Part shown: positions 55,009 to 64,000 of the stretch, piece by piece
Layout of the letters: each line of letters starts with the position of its first letter
Position numbering within the stretch: position 1 is the stretch's first letter
Origin: Seohaeicola zhoushanensis
GTDB taxonomy: Bacteria > Pseudomonadota > Alphaproteobacteria > Rhodobacterales > Rhodobacteraceae
Length of the DNA stretch: 64,000 bases
Assembly: GCF_014656415.1 (NCBI RefSeq)
Contig: NZ_BNCJ01000007.1
Location: 74,479 to 138,478, forward strand
Direction: 5' to 3'
The notes under the pieces: generated by a model
The model's input: the letters and a program-made list of their open reading frames with translations, nothing else
What the model was told of the DNA's origin: nothing
Databases searched by the model: none
Program-made: the position numbers and the translations under genes

Positions 55009-55980
55009 ATGATCCGCATCCTGCGCCGCGCTGCAGCCATATACCTTGCGCTTGTCGCCACTGTCGCCCCGGCGCAGGTCTGGGTCGCCAGCAAGGCGGA
55101 TGACGGCGCATATGTCTATGGCAGCGCCAGCCCCGAGCCGGTGCAGCTCTGGCTGTCCTGCAACGCGCCCTCGGCGACGCGGCTGCCGCCGCTGCAGGTG
55201 GGCGCGCATGAGGAGACGGTCTCGGCGCCCTACACGATCCGGCTGGAGTTCTCCAACGCACTGATCCCCGGCATCGGCCCGCGCGCCGACATCCATCTCT
55301 GGGTCGGGCAGACCGCCTACCTCTTGCCGCAGCTGGCCCTGAACGAGATGACCGGCGTCTGGGAGCTGACCCTGTCGATGGCCGACCCGATGCTGACCGC
55401 GATGCGCGCTGCCGACCGGCTGGTTCTGGCGCCGGGGCGCGACCAGGCCTGGGAGCTGCCGGTCCAGGGCCTGGCCGGAGCGGCGAAGACCGCCATGCAA
55501 ACCTGCGTCGACGCCTGGATCTCCGCCGGCTTCGAGGTACCGCCGGCACTGTCGGAATTCGCCCCCGCCTATGGCGGCGGCGCGGCGACTCCGATGCGGG
55601 TGGCGGCGGATGCCGCCGTGAGCGCGGGCTGCAACGGGCCGGCGACCCGCGGCCCCGAATACCTGCTCGCCGGCAATATCGACGGCGACGGCACCGAGGA
55701 CATCATCCTCGACTGGCGCGCGGTCGAATGTCTTTCCGGCCCGCCGCGCCCCTATTGCGGCGCCTCCATGTGCAGCGCCGAGATCTTCCTCAGCTCGGCC
55801 TATCCGCGCAGCGGCAGGTCCGAGGACTGGCTGGCGCTGGGGGTCGAGCTGGTGCCGCTGTCCAATGGCAACGACGGTGTCCGCATGGGGGTCTCGCAGG
55901 CCACCTGCGCCGAGCGCGGCCTCGCCGAATGCGCGCTGCTCTACTACTGGGATGGCCTGCGGCTGCGCGAGCTGCCCTGA
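55009..55980 (+). CDS. Secreted protein of unknown function with FG-GAP/EF-hand-like end
   Basis: A 323-residue protein with a signal peptide (MIRILRRAAAIYLALVATVAPAQ), starting after GGAGGGAAACCGCG. The N-terminal half is beta-rich (VWVASKADDGAYVYGSAS). The C-terminal half has AGNIDGDGTEDIILDW, a calcium-loop-like DxDxDG pattern, and several cysteines (CNGPATRG, CGASMCSAE, CAERGLAEC) that could form disulfides. I do not recognise the family. Confidence 0.75.
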   Translation: MIRILRRAAAIYLALVATVAPAQVWVASKADDGAYVYGSASPEPVQLWLSCNAPSATRLPPLQVGAHEETVSAPYTIRLEFSNALIPGIGPRADIHLWVGQTAYLLPQLALNEMTGVWELTLSMADPMLTAMRAADRLVLAPGRDQAWELPVQGLAGAAKTAMQTCVDAWISAGFEVPPALSEFAPAYGGGAATPMRVAADAAVSAGCNGPATRGPEYLLAGNIDGDGTEDIILDWRAVECLSGPPRPYCGASMCSAEIFLSSAYPRSGRSEDWLALGVELVPLSNGNDGVRMGVSQATCAERGLAECALLYYWDGLRLRELP

Positions 55981-55989
55981 GGCAGGTCT

Positions 55990-56739
55990 CTACCCCACCC
56001 CGACCCCGCTCTGCCGCAGCTCAGCCGCGCAGAGCCGGAGCGCCCGCAGCGCAGCCTCGCCGTCGCTCCCGCGCGGCATCGAGGTGCCGACCACCAGGCC
56101 CGCCGCCCCCGGCGCGCTGACCGGGACAGCATAGCCGACGATGCCGCTCTCGAACTCGCCATCCGTCTCGGCAAATCCGGCCGCGCGCGCCTCGGCCACA
56201 CTGGCCAGCACCTCGGCGCGGCTGCCCAGCGAGCGCTCGGTATGGCGCGGCAGTTCCGCCGCCTCGGCCAGCGGGCCCGGATCGGGTTCCAGCGCCAGCA
56301 GCATCCGCCCGAGGCTGGTGTGCAGCAGCGGCAATCGGCTGCCCGGCGTGAAGCCGAAGGAGACCGGGCCGCTGGCCAGCGTCGACTGCGCCAGCAGCAG
56401 CACCTCGGTGCCTTCCCGCGCTGCCAGAACGATCTCGGCCTCGAGCTGCGCGGCATGGCGGTTCAGCACCGGCTGCACCCGGTGACCGAAGTGATTGGCC
56501 CTGAGGTAGCCCGCCGCCAGCGTCAGCACCTTGGGCGTCAGCGCAAAGGCGCGGCCGCTCTGCGTCAGGAACCCGAGCTGCACCAGCGTCAGCGCCCCGC
56601 GTCGGGCGGCGGCGCGGTCCTGCCCCGTCGCGCGGGCGATATCGGCGAGCGTCAGCGCCGGAGCGCTGCCGTCGAAGGCGGCGAGAACGGCCATTCCCTT
56701 GGCAAAGGTTGCGGCTGTGCTGCGATCCTGCGTGGTCAT
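55990..56739 (-). CDS. IclR family transcriptional regulator
   Basis: A 249-residue regulator starting MTTQDRSTAATFAKGMAVLAAF, the IclR winged-helix (about 10-70, LTLADIARATGQDRAAARRGAL), followed by a GAF-like effector domain (PLLHTSLGRMLLAL, FESGIVGYAVPV). AAGGAGCC precedes the ATG at 56739; a longer start at 56829 would lie within the operator. It is divergent from the Rieske oxygenase gene and probably controls it. Confidence 0.9.
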   Translation of the reverse strand: MTTQDRSTAATFAKGMAVLAAFDGSAPALTLADIARATGQDRAAARRGALTLVQLGFLTQSGRAFALTPKVLTLAAGYLRANHFGHRVQPVLNRHAAQLEAEIVLAAREGTEVLLLAQSTLASGPVSFGFTPGSRLPLLHTSLGRMLLALEPDPGPLAEAAELPRHTERSLGSRAEVLASVAEARAAGFAETDGEFESGIVGYAVPVSAPGAAGLVVGTSMPRGSDGEAALRALRLCAAELRQSGVGVG

Positions 56740-56794
56740 GGCCGGCTCCTTCGACGTTTCGCTTGACTCGCCGGCGGGCCCACCGGCAATCTGA

Positions 56795-56829
56795 GCGTAT
56801 AACGTATCTTTTGTGCGATATACGCACAA
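56795..56829. promoter_or_regulatory. Probable IclR-type operator
   Basis: TTGTGCG, ATATA, CGCACAA at 56811-56829 is a perfect 7-bp inverted repeat, and GCGTATA (56795) with TATACGC (56819) forms a wider one. Both lie between the divergent IclR and Rieske genes. Confidence 0.6.
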
Positions 56830-56856
56830 TCGTCAAGAGCCAGGAGGAGCCCCGCC

Positions 56857-58170
56857 GTGATCAGCCAGGAACAGAACGACAGTCTCACCCGTGTCGGCCC
56901 CGGTAGCGATGCCGGTGCGGTGCTGCGGCTCTACTGGCAGCCCGCCGCCCTGTCGGACGAGCTGATGAAGGCCCGCCCGGTGGTGCCAGTCCGGCTGCTG
57001 GGCGAGGACCTGGTGCTGTTCCGCGACCAGGAGGGCAAGCTCGGCCTGATCCAGCGGGCCTGCCCGCATCGCGGCGCCGATCTGTGTTTCGGCCGTCTCG
57101 AGGACAACGGCCTGCGCTGCCCCTTCCACGGCTGGCACTTCGACCGCTCGGGCCAATGCGTCGAACAGCCGGGCGAGCCCGAGGGCAGCCGGATGCACGA
57201 GCAGATCAAGGCCCGCTCCTACCCGGTGGTCGAGAAGAACGGCATCGTCTGGGCCTACATGGGGCCGGGGGATCCGCCGCCCTTCCCCAACTTCGACTGC
57301 TTCCGCGCGCCCGATACCCATGTCTTCGCCTTCAAGGGCCTGTGGGAGTGCAACTGGCTTCAGGCGATGGAGGTCGGCATCGACCCGGCCCATGCCTCCT
57401 TCCTGCACCGCTTCCTGCAGGACGAGGACCCGAAGGAGTCCTACGGCAAGCAGTTCCGCGACACCGCCGGGAATACCGAGATCCCGATGACCAAGCTCCT
57501 GCGCGACTACCCCCGCCCCGAGATCAGCGTGGACGACACCGACTGGGGCCTGCGCCTCACCGCGCTGCGCCACATGGAGGACGGGCGCACCCATGTGCGC
57601 ATCACCAACCAGATCTTCCCTGGCGCCATCTGCATCCCGATGAGCCGCGAGATGACCATCACCCAGTGGCATGTTCCCGTCGATGACACGACCTGCTACT
57701 GGTATTCCATGTTCACCAGCTTCACCAAGCCCGTCGACAAGGCGCTGATGCGCGAGCAGCGGCTGAAGGAACATCGCCTGCCGGATTACGCGCCGCTCAA
57801 GAACGCGCGCAACAATTACGGCTATGACGAGAATGAACAGGCCAGCACGACCTATACCGGCATGGGGCTCGACATCAACGTGCACGACCAATGGGCGGTG
57901 GAATCGATGGGCCGCATCCAGGACCGCACGGAAGAGCATCTCGGCAAGACCGACGTCGGCATCATCCGCAACCGCCGCCGCCTGCGCGACGCCATCGCGG
58001 CGGTGAAAGCGGGCGAGTTGGACCGCCTGCCGATGCGCAACGGCGGCACCGAGGCGCTCACCGGCCCGGTCTCGAACGACACCATCGCCACCGGCGGCAA
58101 CTGGCACGCCGCGGCGGCCGAGGCCGATGTCGCGCGCCGCGCCTCCTGCCCCTGGGATGCAAGTGTCTGA
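56857..58170 (+). CDS. Rieske-type aromatic ring-hydroxylating oxygenase, alpha subunit
   Basis: A 437-residue protein beginning with GTG after AGGAGGA. The Rieske cluster ligands are CPHRGADL and CPFHGWHF (about 69-91). The mononuclear iron site is in VGIDPAHASFLHRF, with the usual Asp-His-His pattern. The sequence resembles phthalate- and vanillate-type demethylating or dioxygenating subunits. No reductase or beta subunit gene is adjacent. It overlaps the glutamine synthetase-like gene by 14 bases. Confidence 0.88.
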   Translation: MISQEQNDSLTRVGPGSDAGAVLRLYWQPAALSDELMKARPVVPVRLLGEDLVLFRDQEGKLGLIQRACPHRGADLCFGRLEDNGLRCPFHGWHFDRSGQCVEQPGEPEGSRMHEQIKARSYPVVEKNGIVWAYMGPGDPPPFPNFDCFRAPDTHVFAFKGLWECNWLQAMEVGIDPAHASFLHRFLQDEDPKESYGKQFRDTAGNTEIPMTKLLRDYPRPEISVDDTDWGLRLTALRHMEDGRTHVRITNQIFPGAICIPMSREMTITQWHVPVDDTTCYWYSMFTSFTKPVDKALMREQRLKEHRLPDYAPLKNARNNYGYDENEQASTTYTGMGLDINVHDQWAVESMGRIQDRTEEHLGKTDVGIIRNRRRLRDAIAAVKAGELDRLPMRNGGTEALTGPVSNDTIATGGNWHAAAAEADVARRASCPWDASV

Positions 58171-59602
58171 GCCGGGCGCGCTGGCGCGACTGGGCCTGAC
58201 CGGCCCCGACCATGACGAGGCCTCTGCCGCGCTGCTGGCGCGGGTCGCCGAGGCCGGGCTTGAAACGATCCGCGTGGTCTTTGCCGACCAGCACGGGCTG
58301 CTGCGTGGCAAGACGGTGGTCTCCGAGGCGCTGGGATCGGTGCTGAGGAACGGCCTCGCCGCGCCCTCGACGCTGCTGTTGAAGGACACCTCGCACCGCA
58401 CCGTCTTCCCGGTCTGGTCCGAGGATCCGGGCATCGGTGCCGGGCTGATGCGCGGGGCGAGCGACGTACTGATGGTGCCCGACCCGGCCAGCCTGTGGAT
58501 CCTGCCCTGGGCGCCGCATTCCGCCTGGTTGATGGCCGACGTGGCCTTCCGCGACGGCACGCCGATCCCCTTCACCTCGCGCACCGTTCTGGCCCAGGCC
58601 GAGGCCTCGCTGGCCGCCCAGGGGATGCGCGCGCTGATGGGGCTGGAGGTCGAGTTCCACGTCTTCGAGCGGCTCGACACCGGGCTGGATCACGCCCAGA
58701 CCACGATGCCCGGCGCGCCGGTGCAGACGCGGGCCCTGAACCAGGGCTACCAGTTCCTGACCGAGACCCGCTACGCCGAGGCCGAGGGTATGCTCGACAG
58801 CCTGCGCCGGGCGGCGCAGGCGATGGGGATGCCGGTGCGCTCGGTCGAGATCGAGATGGGGCCGAGCCAGTTCGAATTCACCTTCGACCCCGGCCCGCCG
58901 ATGGCGCAGGCCGAGACCATGGTGATGTTCCGCACGCTGGTGAAGGAGGTCTGCGCCGCGCAGGGTCTGCACGCCAGTTTCATGGCCAAGCCCCGGCTGG
59001 AGAACATCGCCGCCAACGGCTGGCATGTGCATCAGTCGGTGACGGATGCGGCGGGGCGGAACATCTTCATGCCGGGAGCGGATGGCTCGCTGCGCGCGCA
59101 GGCGCAGGGCTGGATCGCCGGCTTGCTGGCCCATGCACCGGCGCTCTCGCTGCTGATGGCGCCGACGGTGAACAGCTACAAGCGCTACCAGCCGTTCCAG
59201 CTCGCCCCCAACCGCATCGCCTGGGGCCGCGACAACCGCGGCGCGATGCTGCGGCTGCTCTCGGCGCCGGGCGATCCGGCCAGCCGCGTCGAGAACCGCG
59301 CCCCCGACAGCACCGCGAACCCCTATTACGCCTTCGCCGGCCAGATCGCCGCCGGTCTCGACGGCATCGCCCAGGGCATGACCCTGCCGCCCGAGACGCT
59401 CTCGCCCTACGACAGCGCCGCGCCGCTGCTGCCGACGAACATGGCGACCGCGATCGCGGCCTTCGAAGGCTCGGAGATGCTGCACCACGAGTTCGGCAGC
59501 GACTTCGTGGACTACCTCGCCCGGATCAAACGGGCCGAGTGGGAGAGGTATCTTGGCAGCGTCTCGGAGTGGGAACAGGCGGAGTATTTCAACCTGTTCT
59601 GA
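58157..59602 (+). CDS. Glutamine synthetase family protein (probable gamma-glutamyl ligase)
   Basis: A 481-residue protein starting MQVSEPGALARLGL (58157), overlapping the oxygenase stop. GS motifs: EVEFHVFE near the ATP/metal site, NGWHVHQSVTD, and SYKRYQPFQLAPNRIAWGRDNRGAM. It is more distant from GlnA and closer to the gamma-glutamylamide ligases such as those of amine breakdown. With the oxygenase and IclR, it suggests use of an amine-containing aromatic or methoxylated compound, as in aniline or isopropylamine systems, where a glutamyl group is added first. Confidence 0.82.
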   Translation: MQVSEPGALARLGLTGPDHDEASAALLARVAEAGLETIRVVFADQHGLLRGKTVVSEALGSVLRNGLAAPSTLLLKDTSHRTVFPVWSEDPGIGAGLMRGASDVLMVPDPASLWILPWAPHSAWLMADVAFRDGTPIPFTSRTVLAQAEASLAAQGMRALMGLEVEFHVFERLDTGLDHAQTTMPGAPVQTRALNQGYQFLTETRYAEAEGMLDSLRRAAQAMGMPVRSVEIEMGPSQFEFTFDPGPPMAQAETMVMFRTLVKEVCAAQGLHASFMAKPRLENIAANGWHVHQSVTDAAGRNIFMPGADGSLRAQAQGWIAGLLAHAPALSLLMAPTVNSYKRYQPFQLAPNRIAWGRDNRGAMLRLLSAPGDPASRVENRAPDSTANPYYAFAGQIAAGLDGIAQGMTLPPETLSPYDSAAPLLPTNMATAIAAFEGSEMLHHEFGSDFVDYLARIKRAEWERYLGSVSEWEQAEYFNLF

Positions 59603-59638
59603 GCGAAGCGACGGGGTCCTCCTGCTCTCGCAACATAG

Positions 59639-59674
59639 GGCTGCGCCCGCCCTTGGGGGCGGTCAGGCGCAGCC
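59639..59674. terminator. Hairpin between the GS-like and peroxidase genes
   Basis: GGCTGCGCC at 59639-59647 pairs with GGCGCAGCC at 59666-59674, and an inner CGCCC/GGGCG stem can form. It lies between convergent genes, with no T-run. Confidence 0.45.
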
Positions 59675-59712
59675 TGGCGGCGCTTCGCGCCCTGATTCCG
59701 GGCAAGAGGCCC

Positions 59713-61011
59713 CTACCGCGCCACCGCCAGCCCGCTCGGCACCGCCTCCGGCACGCCCATCCGCCCCGGCAAGCTGGCGGTATCGGTGAGCGCGCCGAGG
59801 AAGGCGATCAGGTCGGCGATCTCGGCCTCGCTCAATTCCACCAGCGCCAGCGTGTTGGCGGCGGCGATGGCCTGCACCTCCTCGGGGGCCGAGAGGATCG
59901 CCAGGTCGGTCGTCACCGCCAGTTCGGGTAGGATCCGCTGCGCGCGGTCGTACGTCGCAAGCCCATCTAGCGGCGAAAGGTGGTGGCGGATCACCCCGTC
60001 GAGCGTCGCATGGGTGCCGGCATGGCCATAGGGCGCGGTCTGGGTGACGTTGCGCAGCGAGGGCGTGCGGAAGGCATAGGCGTCGGTCGGCTCGCCCGTC
60101 ACCCGCATCCGGCCGATGTCACGGCTATGGCGCTCGAAGCGGGCGGCCTTGCCGGGGCCGATCTGCGGCATGGCGATGGCGTGGAAACCGTGGTCGGTCT
60201 GGAAGCGCCCGGCGTGGCAGGCATCGCAGCCGGCCTTGCCGTAGAAGAGTTCCATCCCCCGCGCGGCCGAGGCGTCCAGCGGCGTGCCGTCGCGCAGGTA
60301 GCGGTCGAAGGGGCTGTCGTCGGCCCGCCACTCCAGCGCGATGAAGGCGGCGAGCGCGTTGGCGATATCGGCGAAGGCGATGGGGCGGGGGCCTATCACC
60401 CCGTCGAAGGCGGCACGATAGGCGGGGATCGCCTCTACGCGGGCCGAGAGGATCGACCAGGCGCCGCCCTCGCCGGTGAGGAAGCCGAGCCGGACGGCCC
60501 TGGCGACATCGTTCTCGGTGTAATGCCCGGCCATCTCGTCCGGCGAGAGGACGGGGAACATCGCCTGCGCCGAGAGGGCGTTGTCGAAGCCCTCGGCCAT
60601 GTCCTCGCCCAGCGGCGTGCGGATGCCGTGCGGGCGGGTGGGGTCGTCCTCGAGCCGGCCGTCGGCGAAGAAATGGGTGAACTCGGTGGCCCCGAGGTTG
60701 AACAGCGCGGGCGAGTTGCGGGGGATGCGCTGCTCGGGCGGGTTGGCCGGGTCGGCGTGGCGGTCCGGGCCGAGGCCGATGCCGCCGTCACCCAAGCCGA
60801 GCGAGAGGCCGTCCGAGGTGGCGAAACGAGGGTGGTGGCAAGTGGCGCAGGAGACCTCGCGGTTGCCGCTGAGGATGGGGTCGTAGAACAGCAACTGGCC
60901 GAGGGCGGCCTCGGCGGGATCGACCGGGCGGAAGGCCGATTCTTCGCGCGGGAGCGGACCGGCGGCGGCCGGGGCGGCGGCGATCAGGAGGGGGAGCAGT
61001 AGGCGGAACAT
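59713..61011 (-). CDS. Di-heme cytochrome c peroxidase / MauG-like protein
   Basis: A 432-residue periplasmic protein with a signal peptide (MFRLLLPLLIAAAPAAAGP). The two heme c attachment motifs are CATCH near the N-terminus (with AALGQLLFYDPILSGN before it) and CDACH near the middle, the layout of bacterial cytochrome c peroxidases. The TQTAPYGHAGTHATLDGV segment holds a likely axial ligand. It reduces peroxide or modifies a partner protein; which is not clear. It lies after the tandem repeat region. Confidence 0.9.
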   Translation of the reverse strand: MFRLLLPLLIAAAPAAAGPLPREESAFRPVDPAEAALGQLLFYDPILSGNREVSCATCHHPRFATSDGLSLGLGDGGIGLGPDRHADPANPPEQRIPRNSPALFNLGATEFTHFFADGRLEDDPTRPHGIRTPLGEDMAEGFDNALSAQAMFPVLSPDEMAGHYTENDVARAVRLGFLTGEGGAWSILSARVEAIPAYRAAFDGVIGPRPIAFADIANALAAFIALEWRADDSPFDRYLRDGTPLDASAARGMELFYGKAGCDACHAGRFQTDHGFHAIAMPQIGPGKAARFERHSRDIGRMRVTGEPTDAYAFRTPSLRNVTQTAPYGHAGTHATLDGVIRHHLSPLDGLATYDRAQRILPELAVTTDLAILSAPEEVQAIAAANTLALVELSEAEIADLIAFLGALTDTASLPGRMGVPEAVPSGLAVAR

Positions 61012-61152
61012 GGGCGCCTCTCGGGGCTGGAATTCGGGCGGATTTGCCGGGGTCTCGGAGTGTCCCAGCTAGGACGGGGGGTCATGGCGTTGAAATTATT
61101 ATGTTTTCTTTGAGAGTGGTTTTTCGGGTGGGTTTTCGTGCCCTCTGGGGGG

Positions 61153-61690
61153 CTTTTGATAGGAGGCGGGTGCGGGGCGGGGAGTGCTGCGCCCCCTCAC
61201 CCTGGCCCTCTCCCCCGAGGGGAGAGGGGAGTGCTTTTGATTGGGATGGGTGTGGGGTGGTTGGGGGATTGCCCCCTCCCTGGCCCTCCCGTGAAAGGGT
61301 GCGTTTTGGTTGAAGTTGGGGGCGGGGTGGGGTGTGCCGCGCCCCCTCACCCTTACCCTCTCCCCCGAGGGGAGAGGGGAGTGCTTTTGATTGGGGTGGG
61401 TGCGGGGCGGTTGGGGGATTGCCCCCTCCCTGACCCTCCCGTGAAAGGGTGCGTTTTGGTTGAAGTTGGGGGCGGGGTGGGGTGTGCCGCGCCCCCTCAC
61501 CCTTACCCTCTCCCCCGAGGGGAGAGGGGAGTGCTTTTGATTGGGGTGGGTGTGAGGCGGTTGGCAGATTGCCCCCTCCCTGACACTCCCGTGAAAGGGT
61601 GCGTTTTGGTTGAAGTTGGGGGCGGGGTGGGGTGTGCTGCGCCCCCTCACCCTTACCCTCTCCCCCGAGGGGAGAGGGGAGCCCTCTTCA
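61153..61690. repeat. 150-bp tandem repeat array with internal hairpins
   Basis: The unit start GCCCCCTCAC recurs at 61191, 61341, 61491 and 61641, exactly 150 bases apart, giving about 3.5 copies. Each has a perfect 10-bp hairpin (CCCTCTCCCC, CGA, GGGGAGAGGG). A reversed hairpin CCCCTCTCCC...GGGAGAGGGG is at 61811-61832. It fills the 61012-61863 gap between xylA and the peroxidase gene, which otherwise holds nothing I can support as a gene. Reading frames through it are artefacts of the multiple-of-three period. Confidence 0.9.
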
Positions 61691-61863
61691 CTGCGGCAAG
61701 TCCAGGGACGGAAGCGGCGTGCGTCCTCTCCCCCAAGAGCGCAGGAGACCGCCATCCTCCCCACCGGCAGGACCCGCCCGGACAACGCGCCGTCCCCTCC
61801 GCCCGCGCCTCCCCTCTCCCGGAGGGGAGAGGGGATGGGGGTGAGGGCGCGCGGGGGCATCGC

Positions 61864-63165
61864 TCAGACGAAACGGTTGACGTAGTTCTCGAGGATCTCC
61901 TGCCGTCCCGAGCGGGGCTGCGGATCGATCTCGCCCGACATCACCCGCGCGGAGAGCGCCGCCAGGTCGCTGGCCAGGATCCCCCTGCCCTTCTCCGAGG
62001 CCCAGCCGGCATAGCGTTCGGCCAGCGCGGCATCCAGCCCGCCGTCCTCGATCATCGCCGCCGCCGCCTTGAGGCCGCGCGCGCAGATGTCCATGCCGCC
62101 GACATGCGCGGCCACCAGGTCCTCGGCATCGAGCGACTGGCGCCGGATCTTGGCGTCGAAATTGGTGCCGCCGGAGGTGAACCCGCCGGCCTTCAGGATG
62201 TGGTAATAGGCCAGCGCCACCTCGGGGGTGTTGTTCGGGAACTGGTCGGTATCCCAGCCGGACTGGTAGTCGTTGCGGTTCATGTCGATCGACCCGAAGA
62301 CGCCCAGCGCCGCCGCCGTAGCGATCTCGTGCTCGAAGCTGTGCCCGGCGAGGATGGCATGGCCCTGCTCGATGTTGAGCTTCACCTCCTTCTCCAACCC
62401 GTATTTCTGCAGGAAGCCGAAGCAGGTGGCGACGTCGTAGTCATACTGGTGCTTCGACGGCTCCTGCGGCTTGGGCTCGACCAGGATCGTGCCCTTGAAG
62501 CCGATCTTGTGCTTGTAGTCGACCACCATGTTCAGGAACCGCCCCATGTGGTCGAGCTCGGCGCCCATGTCGGTGTTCAGCAGCGTCTCGTAGCCCTCGC
62601 GCCCGCCCCAGAGCACGTAGTTCTCCCCGCCCAGCCGGTGGGTCGCATCCATGCACATCTTCACCGTTGCGGCGGCATAGGCGAAGACCTCGGGGTCGGG
62701 GTTGGTCGCGGCGCCGGCCATCCAGCGGCGGTGGCTGAACATATTGGCGGTGCCCCAGAGCAGGCGCGTCTTCCGGGTCGCCATCTTCTCCTCGAAATAG
62801 GCGATGATCTCCTGAAAACGGTCGTGGCTTTCCCTGAAGGTCGCGGCCTCGGGGCGGATGTCGGCATCGTGCCAGCAGAAGAAGGGCGCGCCCAGGATGT
62901 CGAAGAGGTCGAAGGCGCAGTCGGCCTTGACGCGCGCGCGCGCCATCGCGTCCTGCGGATGCCAGGGCCGTTCGAAGGTCTGCCCGCCGAAGGGGTCGCC
63001 GCCCTCCCAGGCGAAGCTGTGCCAATAGGCGACGGCAAAGCGCAGGTGGTCCTCCATCCGCTTGCCCAGCACGATTTCGTCGGGGTTGTAGTGTCGATAG
63101 GCGAGGCCGGTGCTCTCAGGGTCATAGCGGACCGGCTCGATGCCGGCGAAGAAGGGATGGGTCAT
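61864..63165 (-). CDS. xylA: Xylose isomerase
   Basis: A 433-residue enzyme that converts D-xylose to D-xylulose. The metal and substrate residues are visible: [45 protein letters not shown] and [19 protein letters not shown]. The length is that of the long group II form. It overlaps xylB by four bases, in the same direction; xylB comes first in transcription. Confidence 0.97.
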   Translation of the reverse strand: MTHPFFAGIEPVRYDPESTGLAYRHYNPDEIVLGKRMEDHLRFAVAYWHSFAWEGGDPFGGQTFERPWHPQDAMARARVKADCAFDLFDILGAPFFCWHDADIRPEAATFRESHDRFQEIIAYFEEKMATRKTRLLWGTANMFSHRRWMAGAATNPDPEVFAYAAATVKMCMDATHRLGGENYVLWGGREGYETLLNTDMGAELDHMGRFLNMVVDYKHKIGFKGTILVEPKPQEPSKHQYDYDVATCFGFLQKYGLEKEVKLNIEQGHAILAGHSFEHEIATAAALGVFGSIDMNRNDYQSGWDTDQFPNNTPEVALAYYHILKAGGFTSGGTNFDAKIRRQSLDAEDLVAAHVGGMDICARGLKAAAAMIEDGGLDAALAERYAGWASEKGRGILASDLAALSARVMSGEIDPQPRSGRQEILENYVNRFV

Positions 63166-64000
63166 GGCAGGGCTCTCAGGGCTGGATAGGCGGCGGCGAA
63201 GGCGGCGTGGGCCGCTTCGCAGGCCGCGGTGAGATCGGGACGCGGGAGGAGGGTTTCGGCAACCGGGGGCTTGGTCATCACCTCGGAAGGCGCGGCCCCG
63301 GTCACACCGCAGAGGGCAAGGCGGGCGGCGCCGAGTGCCGCACCGAATTCACCGCTTTGCGGCAGGTCGATGGGCAGGTTCAGCACCGTGGCCAGCAGCT
63401 CGACCCAATAGCGCGAGCGGGTGCCGCCGCCGATGGCGAGCAGCCGGTCGAGCCGCGCGCCGGTGGATTGCAGGGCGATCAGGCTGTCCTTCAGGGCAAA
63501 GCTCACCCCCTCGATCACCGCGCGGGTGAGGTCGGCCTGTTCGGAGGCGATGTCGAGGTTGAGAAGGGCGCCGCGGATGGCGCTGTCGTTGTGCGGGGTG
63601 CGCTCGCCCGAGAGGTAGGGCAGAAAGCGCAGTCGTCCCGGTGCGCGCAGCGGCCCCAGGGCCTGGGTCAGGTCGGCGGGCCTGGTGCCGGTGACCCTGG
63701 CCAGCCAGTTCAACGAGTCGGTGGCGGCGAGGATCACGCCCATCTGATACCAGGTGTCCGGGATGGCGTGGCAGAAGGTGTGAACGGCGCTTTCGGGCGC
63801 CGGGGCAAAGCCGTCGCGGGCGGCGAGCAGGACGCCGGAGGTACCGAGGCTGACAAAGCCGTCGCCCTCGGCCAGCGCGCCGACGCCGCAGGCCGAGGCG
63901 GCATTGTCGCCGCCACCGGCAATGACCAGAGCGCCCTCGGGCAGGCCCAGGTCGCGGGCGACCTCGGGGCGCAGCGGGCCGACGATGCCGGTGCCCTCCA
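63162..64000 (-). CDS. xylB: Xylulokinase, C-terminal part (start outside the window)
   Basis: About 279 residues of an FGGY kinase; the N-terminus lies past the right edge. The visible part has [48 protein letters not shown] and [18 protein letters not shown], the typical ATP-binding and signature segments. It phosphorylates D-xylulose. It overlaps the xylA ATG by four bases, so the two form an operon. The stop is at 63162. Confidence 0.93.
   Translation of the reverse strand, partial: EGTGIVGPLRPEVARDLGLPEGALVIAGGGDNAASACGVGALAEGDGFVSLGTSGVLLAARDGFAPAPESAVHTFCHAIPDTWYQMGVILAATDSLNWLARVTGTRPADLTQALGPLRAPGRLRFLPYLSGERTPHNDSAIRGALLNLDIASEQADLTRAVIEGVSFALKDSLIALQSTGARLDRLLAIGGGTRSRYWVELLATVLNLPIDLPQSGEFGAALGAARLALCGVTGAAPSEVMTKPPVAETLLPRPDLTAACEAAHAAFAAAYPALRALP

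Noticed and set aside
61153-61690. CRISPR-like array
   Set aside because: Units are 150 bases and conserved along their whole length, with no unique spacers and no cas genes.
61138-63189. Long plus-strand reading frame through the tandem repeat and opposite xylA
   Set aside because: It is open only because the repeat period (150) is a multiple of three and because of high GC. The peptide is repetitive and runs antisense to xylA.

Overview
The window looks like chromosomal DNA of a Rhodobacteraceae (Alphaproteobacteria) member. It is GC-rich throughout. It carries the alphaproteobacterial PhyR-NepR-EcfG stress module, DUF1150 and DUF1127 proteins, a short alphaproteobacterial-type prolyl-tRNA synthetase, a fused ATP sulfurylase/APS kinase and a cysteine-poor L36. 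No species can be named from sequence alone.

Layout. 1-5136 is one end of an integrated element transcribed leftward: a P4-type tyrosine integrase, an AlpA-like regulator, a primase-helicase and a partial gene cut by the window edge. Beside the primase lies an iteron-like array of GGGCTARAW 9-mers around an AT-rich core, a candidate replication origin. 5137-6874 is a scar zone: a headless host gene, a partial duplicate of its 3' end, and an AT-richer trypsin-like protease gene between two hairpin repeats. 6.9-26 kb is mostly core: dinB, GFA protein, N-formylglutamate amidohydrolase, tRNA-Val, rpmJ, iron-binding protein, FHA-cyclase with a CobW GTPase, membrane glycosyltransferase, carA, yqeY, proS, a BTAD/TPR regulator, DUF1127, GNAT and an RND efflux pair.

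26.3-32.1 kb is a general stress response block: dps, phyR, nepR, ecfG, a HisKA_2 kinase and a phospholipase D-like gene. GGAAC-N16/17-CGTT promoters lie in front of dps, phyR, nepR and the phospholipase gene. 32-48.7 kb holds proC, ubiK, lgt-midA-pgeF, a Hint-domain protein, lrp/trxB, an unusual membrane-heme/[2Fe-2S]/cyclase fusion, sat-cysC, a GT10 glycosyltransferase, phzF, hsp20-DUF1150 and purEK. 48.8-64 kb holds phnM with a lipase-like gene, EamA, GNAT, a persulfide dioxygenase-like gene with a possible SqrR/BigR operator, PAP2, ureidoglycine aminohydrolase, an IclR/Rieske oxygenase/glutamine-synthetase-like cluster, a MauG-like peroxidase, a 150-bp tandem repeat, and xylA with partial xylB.

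Two families of intergenic sequence recur at convergent gene ends: compound hairpins of the GAAATCC/GTTTTCC type (four sites), and a GAGTATTTT-type sequence (three sites). Both may serve as bidirectional transcription ends. The points most worth following up are the candidate element origin, the overlapping divergent EcfG promoters, the heme/ferredoxin cyclase and the convergent-junction repeats.
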